Assembly: GCA_022825135.1 (NCBI GenBank) | Contig: JAJDYN010000022.1 | Span: 132,891 to 174,536, forward strand | From: Gemmatimonadota bacterium | GTDB lineage: Bacteria > Gemmatimonadota > Gemmatimonadetes > Longimicrobiales > Gaopeijiaceae | Length of the DNA stretch: 41,646 nucleotides | Direction: 5' to 3' | Shown: positions 16,834 through 24,637 of the stretch, piece by piece | Layout: each line of letters begins with the position of its first letter | Position numbering within the stretch: position 1 is the stretch's first letter | Program-made: the position numbers and the translations under genes | The notes under the pieces: model-generated | The model's database searches: none | What the model saw: only the letters and a program-made list of their open reading frames with translations | What the model was told of the DNA's origin: nothing

Positions 16834-17985
16834 ATGGCTCGATCTCACCTGCACCTGTCCGTCATCGTGCTCGTGACTCTGTCGCTGGCCTGTGCCGAAT
16901 CGGGCGCGCCGGGGGCAGACTCGGGCTCCTCTTCCGCGGCATCGGCCGGTTCCGGCGACGGTCCACCGACCTTCCAGGTCGATCCCACCTGGCCGCGCGA
17001 GTTCCCCAACGACTGGATCCTGGGCGCGATCACGTCGGTCTTCGTCGACGACCGCGACCACGTGTGGATTACGCACCTCCCGGAGACGCTGACGCCGGAG
17101 GAGATCTCCGCGGTGCAGGATCCGCCCATGGGGACGTGCTGCGTGCCGGCACCCGTCGTGCTCGAGATCGACCCGGAGGGCAACGTGGTTCAGGGGTGGG
17201 GCGATCCCGCCACCCAGGACGTCTCCGAGTTCCCGCGCAACTCGCACGGGCTCTTCATCGACCACAACGGCAACGTCTGGATCGGGAGCTACCGGCATCA
17301 TCGCGTGATGAAGTTCACGCGCGACGGTCAGCACCTAATGACGCTGGGCGAGTACGACGTGAACGCGGGCAGCAGCGACACGACGCTGCTGGGCGGTCCG
17401 GCCGGGATCTGGGTCGACCCGGAAACCAACGAGGTGTTCATCGCGGACGGATACCGCAACCGGCGGGTGATCGTGTTCGACGGAGACACGGGCGCGTACC
17501 TGCGGCATTGGGGCGCCTACGGGGAGCCCCCCGACGACGAGGCCACCTACGACTACGGCGCGCGCACCGCGGACAGCCCGCCCCCGCGCCAGTTCTCCAC
17601 CGTGCACGGCCTGATGGGTTCGGGGGACGGTCTGCTCTACGTCGCGGACCGGCGGGGCAACCGCATCCAGGTGTTCCGGCGCGACGGCACCTACGTGACC
17701 GAGAAGACCATCGCCCCGCTGACGCGCGCCTCCGGCTCGGCGTTCGTTATCGCGCTATCGCCGGACGCTGCCCAGCAGTGGCTCTATCTGGCCGACGGCA
17801 CCAACCACAAGGTCTGGATCCTGCGCCGCTCGGACCTGGAGGTCGTGGGCGAGTTCGGCCGCGGCGGCCGGCAGGTCGGCCAGTTCCTCCGGCCGCACGG
17901 GATGTCGGTGGACTCCCGCGGCAACATCTACGTGGGCGAGGCCTCGACGGGCCGGCGCGTGCAGAAGTTCGCGGTGGGGGGTTAG
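16834..17985 (+). CDS. NHL-repeat beta-propeller lipoprotein
   Basis: A 383-residue exported protein with a lipoprotein-type signal (VIVLVTLSLAC) and a Ser/Gly/Ala-rich linker up to about residue 45. The rest is built of NHL-type blades: SHGLFIDHNGNVWIGSYRHHRVMKF, PAGIWVDPETNEVFIADGYRNRRVIVF, HGLMGSGDGLLYVADRRGNRIQVF and HGMSVDSRGNIYVGEASTGRRVQKF. Such propellers bind ligands or act as lactonase- or lyase-like enzymes; nothing here fixes one. The ATG is preceded by CTGGAGGAACC. It is transcribed divergently from the DUF2911 gene. Confidence 0.88.
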   Translation: MARSHLHLSVIVLVTLSLACAESGAPGADSGSSSAASAGSGDGPPTFQVDPTWPREFPNDWILGAITSVFVDDRDHVWITHLPETLTPEEISAVQDPPMGTCCVPAPVVLEIDPEGNVVQGWGDPATQDVSEFPRNSHGLFIDHNGNVWIGSYRHHRVMKFTRDGQHLMTLGEYDVNAGSSDTTLLGGPAGIWVDPETNEVFIADGYRNRRVIVFDGDTGAYLRHWGAYGEPPDDEATYDYGARTADSPPPRQFSTVHGLMGSGDGLLYVADRRGNRIQVFRRDGTYVTEKTIAPLTRASGSAFVIALSPDAAQQWLYLADGTNHKVWILRRSDLEVVGEFGRGGRQVGQFLRPHGMSVDSRGNIYVGEASTGRRVQKFAVGG

Positions 17986-18144
17986 CCGAAAGCGGCAGTT
18001 GCTACATCTCAACGGAACCGCGGATGCCCTTGTAACCTTCAACAGGCGCGACTTCGGCGATGCTCCCGGCGCCTTCGGGATCGAGTTGCTGTCACCTCGC
18101 CAAGCACTGAGCAGGATCGCCGGGGGACGGAAAGGGAAATCGAA

Positions 18145-18417
18145 ATGACCGAACGAAGAAAGCAGCCCACCGTCTATCCCCTCCGTATGCCGTCGTCCCT
18201 GAAACAGGCCGTCAGGGAAGTGAGCCGCCGGGACGGGACGAGCATCAACCAGTTCGTAACCACCGCTGTCGCTGAGAAGCTGTGCGCCATGCGGACCGCC
18301 GAGTTCTTCGCCGAGCGTGGTGCCCAGGCGGACATCGACGCCGCGCGGCGGCTCCTGCGGCGGCGCGGAGGCCAGCCACCGGAACCGCGGGATCAGTTGG
18401 ACGAAACGAAGGTGTGA
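18145..18417 (+). CDS. Ribbon-helix-helix (Arc/HicB-like) protein, orphan
   Basis: A 90-residue protein whose N-terminal half has a ribbon-helix-helix pattern: YPLRMPSSLKQAVREVSRRDGTSINQFVTTAVAEKL, one strand followed by two helices with the usual D-G-T-S-I-N-Q-F turn. The C-terminal half is a basic tail (AARRLLRRRGGQ). Such proteins often serve as antitoxins that repress their own operon, but neither side holds a toxin gene: upstream is 159 bp of non-coding sequence and downstream is a convergent M20 gene. It may be a solitary regulator or the remnant of a toxin-antitoxin pair. Confidence 0.75.
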   Translation: MTERRKQPTVYPLRMPSSLKQAVREVSRRDGTSINQFVTTAVAEKLCAMRTAEFFAERGAQADIDAARRLLRRRGGQPPEPRDQLDETKV

Positions 18418-18434
18418 TGTCCCGCCGCTAACGG

Positions 18435-19904
18435 CTAACGGTCGGTTCCTCCCGCCGGCAGCCGGTAGTCGAGCGGCGGGTCGCGGTCGCCCAGCAGCGG
18501 CTCGTAGACCCAGCCCTCGGGAATGCGGTCCGAGTGCTCCGCCTTGGCCGCCGCCACCAGATCGGGCCGGGTGAACACGTCGATCGCGGTCATGGCCAGC
18601 GTCTTGGCCGCCACTACCATGCCCTTGTCGCCGATGGGCGTGCCGCCCGCCGCGATGGCGTGCCACGAATGCGCGGAGGTGCCGGGCACCCAGGTGGCGG
18701 TTCGCACCCCGCCGGTGGGCACCGCCCAGCTCACGTCAGCCACGTCGGTCGAGCCCCCGGTGCCCGCCTCGGTGACGAAGAAGGGCTGGATCTCCGCCGC
18801 CGACTCGATGGGAAGCGCGTCGTCGGGCAGGTGTTTGGCGAGCGCCTCGGCGAAGCGGCGGTCCTGCTCACTGTAGTGGACGCCCCCGACCCGCTCGAGG
18901 TTGGCGTGCATCGCCTCCTGCAGTTCCACGTTGATGAGGATGTTGTAGAGGCCGTGGATGACCTCGTACTCCATCCCGGTTCCCGTTCCCTGCGCGGCAC
19001 CCTCGGCGGCCTGCACCACCCGCTCGAAGATGGCGTCCACGTTGGCGGGGTCGGGGTTGCGCACGTAGTAGTAGACCTCGGCGAAATCGGGGACGACGTT
19101 GGGGGCCGCGCCGCCGTAGGTGATCACGTAGTGGATGCGGGTCTCCATGGGGACGTGCTCGCGCAGCAGGTTGACCATGTGGTTCATGGCCTCGACGCCG
19201 TCCAGCGCCGACCGGCCGCGCTCCGGCGCCCCGGCGGCATGCGCGGACACGCCGGAGAAGCGGAACTTGGCGGACTTGTTGGCCAGGCTGCTCGACGCGC
19301 CCGCCGAATTCCGATCCCCGGGATGCCAGTGGAGCATGATGTCCACGTCGTCGAAGAGGCCCTCGCGCACCATGTAGACCTTGCCCGCGCCGCCTTCCTC
19401 GGCGGGCGTCCCGTAGACGCGCACCTCGCCGGCCTGGCCGGTCGCCTCCATCCACTGGCGCACGGCGATGCCTGCCGCTGCCGAGCCCGCGCCGAACAGG
19501 TGGTGACCGCAGGCATGTCCCTGCGGCTTCCCGAAGATAGGGGTGAGTTCGGGGCTCCGGTCCTGGGTGATGCCGGGGAGCGCGTCGTACTCCGCCAGAA
19601 TGCCCACCACCGGGCCGTCCCCGGTGCGGTAGCTGGCGACGAAGGCGGTGGGAATGCCCGCGACTCCCATCTCCACCTCGAAGCCGGCGGACTCCAGCGT
19701 GCCTGCCAGCAGGGCCGAGCTCTCCGTCTCCAGATAACCCAGCTCTGCCAGGTCCCAGATCTCCTGGGCGATGCTCGAATAGGAGCCCGCGTTCTCGTCG
19801 ATGAAGGCGGCGACCATGTCCTTGCCGTCCTGCGCCTGAAGCGGTGCGTGGGCAAAGCCGAGAGCCATTGCTGCGGCGATGATGATGAGGGGACGCGCGT
19901 TCAT
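18435..19904 (-). CDS. M20D family amidohydrolase, secreted (AbgB-like)
   Basis: A 489-residue metal-dependent amidohydrolase with a signal peptide (residues 1-25, ending PLQAQ). Metal-site motifs are GHACGHH (C132, H134), the PAEEGGAGK acid pair (E169-E170), the W-H-P segment (H194) and a late GTSAHSWH. A lid domain (SGVSAHAAGAPERGRSALDGVEAM) interrupts the catalytic domain, as in aminobenzoyl-glutamate hydrolase and related carboxypeptidases. It probably hydrolyses N-acyl or amide-linked amino acids in the periplasm. GGAAG-like sequence precedes the ATG at 19904. The lack of a nearby transporter leaves the substrate open. Confidence 0.9.
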   Translation of the reverse strand: MNARPLIIIAAAMALGFAHAPLQAQDGKDMVAAFIDENAGSYSSIAQEIWDLAELGYLETESSALLAGTLESAGFEVEMGVAGIPTAFVASYRTGDGPVVGILAEYDALPGITQDRSPELTPIFGKPQGHACGHHLFGAGSAAAGIAVRQWMEATGQAGEVRVYGTPAEEGGAGKVYMVREGLFDDVDIMLHWHPGDRNSAGASSSLANKSAKFRFSGVSAHAAGAPERGRSALDGVEAMNHMVNLLREHVPMETRIHYVITYGGAAPNVVPDFAEVYYYVRNPDPANVDAIFERVVQAAEGAAQGTGTGMEYEVIHGLYNILINVELQEAMHANLERVGGVHYSEQDRRFAEALAKHLPDDALPIESAAEIQPFFVTEAGTGGSTDVADVSWAVPTGGVRTATWVPGTSAHSWHAIAAGGTPIGDKGMVVAAKTLAMTAIDVFTRPDLVAAAKAEHSDRIPEGWVYEPLLGDRDPPLDYRLPAGGTDR

Positions 19905-20033
19905 GTTCTGCTTCCTTTATCCGGGCCTGTGCGTCGATCGGGATGGGCGGGTGGCGGAGGGAGTTCAGGCTCCTCGCTCCGCATGGACTATGGTAGCAGG
20001 GCGAGGGGACTCCGGCACTCCCGCAGCTTCGCG

Positions 20034-20420
20034 CTATCCGGGCCGGCGCCGGTCACGAAGGTTCAGCGTCACCGAGAGTCCCAGCGCCGCCAGCGCACTG
20101 CTTATCACCACCGCATCGACGAGCGCCGCGTTCCAGTCGATGCCCGTGACCGCATCCAGGTGGTACTTGATCCACGACGCCGGCAGGCCGGTCTCGCCCA
20201 GGGCCCGCTTCACGTCCCAGTGCCAGTCCGTCAGCGGGCAGTATCCCCACCCGTACGCCATCCCGGCTCCGAACCAGAACAGCAGCGTCACGCCGATGGT
20301 CAGCAGGTGGAGCGGCCGGGTTCTTCTCCACGCCCATCCGAGCATGTTGAAGCCCACCAGCGCCGTGTGGAAGGCGACGAGCAGCACGTCGAGAAGCCGA
20401 TAGAGAGCCGGTTCGGTCAT
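20034..20420 (-). CDS. DUF2784 family membrane protein
   Basis: A 128-residue integral membrane protein with three or four hydrophobic helices (about 9-30, 37-58, 98-119). The DUF2784 signature is present: a conserved YCPLTDWHWDVKRALGE segment at about residues 60-76 and a further YHLDAVTGI. The function of the family is unknown. The start at 20420 was chosen because earlier in-frame codons would add 81 residues of unlikely, cysteine-rich sequence. The ribosome binding site is weak. It lies upstream of the M20 gene on the same strand with a 129-bp gap. Confidence 0.8.
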   Translation of the reverse strand: MTEPALYRLLDVLLVAFHTALVGFNMLGWAWRRTRPLHLLTIGVTLLFWFGAGMAYGWGYCPLTDWHWDVKRALGETGLPASWIKYHLDAVTGIDWNAALVDAVVISSALAALGLSVTLNLRDRRRPG

Positions 20421-20591
20421 GGGTAACGATAAGAGCCCGACACCTGCCGGCGCGATCTGCGTAGGCAGCGGGGAACAGCCGGACATGTCCCGGTGAAAGG
20501 GCAGCGCTTCACGGTCACCGGGACTGGACCGGAGCCGATGATCGCGAGACATTGAATTGCCGCCGGGACTTCGCACTCTGGGAGGTGGCGT

Positions 20592-21209
20592 TTGCCAGAG
20601 CGGCGATCCCTTCCTGCACACCCGCAAAGCGCAGCACTGCTGATGGAACACGACTCCACGCATGGCGCCAGGGACCCGAGAGACATCTCGGTGAACGTCA
20701 ACCTAAGCCTCCCGGACGTGCCGGCGGCCTACGAGCCCGTATACAAGGATGTCCTGGGGTACGGACTCTGGTGCCTGTGCCTCGCCGGGGTCTGCGGGGC
20801 CCATCGCATCTACATGGGCAAGTGGGGAACGGGAATCCTCTGGCTGGTGACCTTCGGCCTCGCGGGCGTCGGCCAACTCGTGGACCTGTTCCGCATGAAG
20901 GCGCTGATTCGCGATTCCAACGTGCGCAAGGGCTACCTCCCGCACCCGCGGCTGGCTGCCCGGGCCAACCCCGGCTCCGCAGCGCCCGCAGCCCTGCCCA
21001 ACCCCACGGACCTGAGGCTCGTGCTGCTTCAGGCCGCAGAGAAGAAGGGCGGCGAACTCACGGTCACCCAGGGGGTGATGGCCTCCGGGAAGTCCTTCGA
21101 AGAGGTCGAAAAGTGCCTGCGCGGCATGGTCGACCAGGGCTACGTCGACGTCGACAACGCTCCGGGCAGCGGCGTCATCGTGTATCGCTTCCCGGAGCTG
21201 TCGGGCTAG
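20592..21209 (+). CDS. TM2-domain membrane protein with C-terminal winged-helix-like domain
   Basis: A protein of about 205 residues. The TTG at 20592 is preceded by GGGAGG at ideal spacing; the in-frame ATG at 20643 has no ribosome binding site, so the longer form is preferred. Residues about 52-105 make up a TM2 domain: two hydrophobic helices flanking a GAHRIYMGKWGTGILW turn, then a VGQLVDLFRM segment. The C-terminal 65 residues (LRLVLLQAAEKKGG to the end) resemble a small helix-turn-wing domain (TVTQGVMASGKSFEEVEKCL). The role is unknown. The upp start lies 16 bases downstream, so the two probably form an operon. Confidence 0.8.
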   Translation: MPERRSLPAHPQSAALLMEHDSTHGARDPRDISVNVNLSLPDVPAAYEPVYKDVLGYGLWCLCLAGVCGAHRIYMGKWGTGILWLVTFGLAGVGQLVDLFRMKALIRDSNVRKGYLPHPRLAARANPGSAAPAALPNPTDLRLVLLQAAEKKGGELTVTQGVMASGKSFEEVEKCLRGMVDQGYVDVDNAPGSGVIVYRFPELSG

Positions 21210-21225
21210 CGACTGCGGAGGCGCC

Positions 21226-21861
21226 GTGCCCCACCGGCCCCATCTCACGGTACTCGACCATCCGCTCGTCGCGGACAAGGTCACCCGCCTGCGCGACCAC
21301 CGCACCGGACACCGGGAGTTCCGGGATCTGATCCGCGAGATCGGCGCCCTCATGGCCTGCGAGGTGCTGCGCGATCTGCCCATCGAGGAAGTCGAGGTCG
21401 AGACTCCGCTCGAGACCACCGCCGGCACCCGCGTACGGGAGGGAAACGTGGTATTGGTGCCCATCCTGCGCGCCGGCTTGGGGATGCTCGAAGGCTTCAC
21501 CACCGTGCTGCCGGGCGCGCGCGTCGGGCACGTGGGGCTCTACCGGGACCACGAAACGCTCCAGCCGGTCCAGTACTACTTCAACGTTCCGCAGCCCGCG
21601 GGCCGCCACTTCGTCGTCGTCGATCCGATGCTCGGCACGGGCGGGTCGTCCGCCGCGACGATCACGCTGCTCAAGGAACACGGAGCCCGCGACATCCGCC
21701 TTGCGGTGCTGGTGTCGTGTCCGGAAGGGGTGGAAGCCCTGGAGAAGGCCCATCCGGATGTGCCGGTCTTCACGGCCGCCATGGACCGGCGCCTCAACGA
21801 GCACGGCTATATCCTGCCCGGACTGGGAGACGCCGGAGACCGGATCTTCGGATCGGACTGA
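21226..21861 (+). CDS. upp: Uracil phosphoribosyltransferase
   Basis: A 211-residue enzyme of normal length that makes UMP from uracil and PRPP in pyrimidine salvage. Signatures are ETPLETTAG, the VPILRAGLGMLEG segment, the PRPP-binding loop VVVDPMLGTGGSS, and the C-terminal uracil-binding GYILPGLGDAGDR. The start is GTG with GGAGG five bases upstream. The gene converges on fdhA, with only three bases between the two stop codons. Confidence 0.97.
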   Translation: MPHRPHLTVLDHPLVADKVTRLRDHRTGHREFRDLIREIGALMACEVLRDLPIEEVEVETPLETTAGTRVREGNVVLVPILRAGLGMLEGFTTVLPGARVGHVGLYRDHETLQPVQYYFNVPQPAGRHFVVVDPMLGTGGSSAATITLLKEHGARDIRLAVLVSCPEGVEALEKAHPDVPVFTAAMDRRLNEHGYILPGLGDAGDRIFGSD

Positions 21862-21864
21862 GGG

Positions 21865-24573
21865 CTACGGCCGTTCCACCCTCACCGGGCACACCTTCAG
21901 TTCCGCCGTGTCCGTGACCGGGTCGTACCCGCCTCCCGTGAGCACGTTGACCGGAGCATCGTTGAAGCTGAAGGAAGTGAAGACGGTCCCGCGCGGCGAG
22001 CGGGCGTTGGCCTCCACCCGGACCATCATGCATCCCCGCGAGCTGGTCATCTTGGCCCAGCCGCCATCCTCGAGCCCCCAGTCCACCACGTCCTCCGGAT
22101 GGATCTCCAGCCGCTCGCCGGGCGCCAGATAGTCGATGCCGGCGGCGCGGCCGGTCTGAGTGCGGGTGTGGTAGTTGGGGAGGCGCCGGCCCGTGGTGAG
22201 CCACACCGGGAACTCGTCGCTGATTACCTCGGCGGGATCCCGGTAGCGGATCAGCTTGAAGATGCCGCGCCCGTTCTCGAAGGTCCCCTGGTGCAGGATC
22301 GGCGTCCCGGGGTGATCCTTGTGGGGCACCGGCCAGTGGTACTCGCCGCGGTCGATGCGGTCCCAGTCCAGTCCCGCATAAAGGGGCGATAGCTCGCAAA
22401 GCTCGTTGAAGACGTCCTTCGCGCTCTCGAAGCCGAAGCCGGGCGTGCCCATGCGGCGGGCGATCTGCGACACGATCCACCAGTCGGGCATGGCCTCGCC
22501 CGGGGGCTCGACCGCTTTGCGCAGCCGCTGTACGCGCCGCTCGGTGTTGGTCTGCACGCCGTCGGTCTCGCCCCATGCCGTGGCCGGGAATACCACGTCC
22601 GCCAGTTGGGCGGTCTCGGTGAGAAAAAGGTCGATCACAACCAGGAGGTCGAGGCTCTTGAGCGCCTCCTCGCAGTGGTGGCGCTCGGGATCGGTGACGA
22701 CGGTGTTCTCCCCGTTGATCATCATCGCGTGGATGCCGTCGCCGCACGCCTCCAGCGCCCTCACCTTGGTGGGCCCGAGCTCGAGGTCCACCTTGCGCCC
22801 GTAGACCGCCTCGAACTTCTTCTGGTACGCCGGATCCAGCACGGACTGGAAGCCCGGGTAGTTGTTGGGCAGGGCGCCCGCGTCTCCCGCGCCCTGGATG
22901 TTGTTCTGCCCGCGCATCGGGTTAACCCCGGTGCCTTCGCGCCCGATGTTGCCCGTCATGAGCGCCAGGTTGCACAGGCTCTGGACGTTGTCGACCCCGC
23001 AGATGTGCTCGGTGATGCCCAGCGTGTAGTAGATGGCGCCACGTTCCGCCTTCCCGTACAGGATGGCGGCGCGTTCGATGTCGGCTGCGGGCACCTCGGT
23101 GATGGTCTCGGCCCACTCGGGGGTGAACTTCTCGATGTGCTCGAGGAAGGCCTCCGCCTCGGTGGTGCGTCCCTCGACGAAGGCCTGGTTGGTCAGGCCC
23201 TCGCGATGGATGACGTGCGCCATGGCCAGCAGTAGCGATACGTCCGACCCGACCCGGAGCGGCAGATACACGTCGGCCAGCTCGGCCAGGGCGATGCGCC
23301 GCGGGTCGGCGGTGATGAGCTTCGCCCCGTTGGCGATGGCCCGCTTGAGCCGGGTCGCGGCCACGGGGTGGCACTCCGTCATGTTGGTCCCGATGCAGAA
23401 GATCACATCGGGTTTTTCCATGTCCTCGAGCGGGTTCGACATTGCGCCCCGACCGATCGTTGCCGCCAGACCGGCGACTGTGGGAGCGTGTCAGGCACGG
23501 CTGCAGTTGTCAATGTGGTTCGTCCCGAACCCCCCCCGGATGAACTTCTGCATGGTGTAGGCGGCTTCGTGCGGCGCCCGCCCGGAGGCAACCCCGTAGA
23601 CGGCATGGCGCCCGTAGCGCTCGCGCACGCGCAGGAACCCCTCTGCTGCCCGGTCCAGCGCCTCGTCCCAGCCGGCCTGGTGCAGCTCGCCGTCCTCGCC
23701 GCGCACCAGCGGGTGGGCCAGCCGGTCGGGGTGCTGCACGAAGTCGAAGGCGAACTGGCCCTTCACGCACAGGGCGCCCTTGTTGGCGGGGCCGTCCATG
23801 GCGGGCTGCACGCCGATGAGCGTGTTGCCGCGGGTGAGCAGGTCCACCGCGCAACCCACCCCGCAATAGGGGCAGACCGTCCGGGTCTTCTTCGTCTCGC
23901 CGGCAACGTCGCGGTACGCCAGCGCCTTCAGGTCCCCCAGCGCCCCGGTCGGGCAGGTCTGAACGCACTGCCCGCAGAAGGTGCAGGCGGACTCCTTGAG
24001 GTGGCCGTCGAATTCGACCGTGATCTGGGTGTCGAAGCCGCGACCCTTCACCGAGATGGCGTAGTCGCCCTCCTGTTCCGCGCACACGCGCACGCACCGG
24101 TAGCAGGAGATGCAGTTGTCGTAGTCGCGCATGATGAACGGGTTGGGATCGTCGGGGCGGCTCGCGCCCGACTGCCGGCCCCGAAAGCGCCCGGTGCGCG
24201 CCTCGTAGCGGTCGACCAGCTCGGTCATCTCCTGCGAGGCCAGGCTGGTGAGCTCGTCCACGTCCACTTCGCGGTTCTCCGAGACCAGCATCTCCATGAG
24301 CGTGCGGCGATGCACCTCCACGCGCGCGCTCCTGGTGCGCACCTCCATTCCCGCCTGGCATTGGGCGGTGCACGAGGCGACCGGCGCTCGCGCGCCCTCC
24401 ACCTCCACCACGCACAGGCGGCATCCGCCGAAGGGTTCCAGCCTGGGGTCGTAGCAGAGCGTCGGGATGTCCTTGCCGTGCCGCGTCGCGGCCTCGTAGA
24501 CGGTCTCCCCCGGGTTGTATGCGACCTTTTCGCCGTCGAGGACGATGGTGGGTCCTGTCCCGTTCGTGCTCAT
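21865..24573 (-). CDS. fdhA: Selenocysteine-containing NAD-dependent formate dehydrogenase, alpha subunit
   Basis: A 902-residue molybdopterin enzyme oxidising formate to CO2. An in-frame TGA at 23491-23493 encodes residue 361 at NCSRA-Sec-HAPTVAGLA, the position of the Mo-ligating Sec/Cys in all formate dehydrogenases. The reading frame stays intact on both sides, so the two halves (up to 23494, and from 23490) are one gene. N- to C-terminal: [2Fe-2S] domain (C40, C51, C54, C68); two [4Fe-4S] ferredoxin clusters (C154, C157, C160, C164; C197, C200, C203, C207); the Mo-domain [4Fe-4S] (C234, C237, C241, C269); the bis-MGD domain; and a C-terminal molydopterin-binding domain. The three cysteines of the extra NuoG-like His-Cys3 cluster are absent. 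Start at 24573 gives MSTNGTGPTIVLDG, aligning with the [2Fe-2S] domain. It follows fdhB by 64 bases. Confidence 0.93.
23462..23493 (-). promoter_or_regulatory. Bacterial SECIS element in fdhA
   Basis: Reading the minus strand, the TGA (23493-23491) is followed after 12 bases by GUCGCC (23478-23473), loop GGUCU (23472-23468) and GGCGGC (23467-23462), a six-pair stem. Counting the U of UGA as 1, U17 and the loop bases G23-U24 fall exactly where SelB-critical bases lie in the E. coli fdhF SECIS, and the GGUCU loop is identical. Binding by SelB is inferred from this match. Confidence 0.88.
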
Positions 24574-24637
24574 CGCCTTGGTCCTGATTCGAGTTTGCTG
24601 CCTGGACCCTCCAGGGCCCAGTCCCATGTGGCCCGCC

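Noticed and set aside
23443..23490. A frameshift or nonsense mutation splitting fdhA into two pseudogene pieces
   Set aside because: The frame is the same on both sides, only one codon is affected, that codon lies exactly at the Sec/Cys position, and a SECIS hairpin follows.
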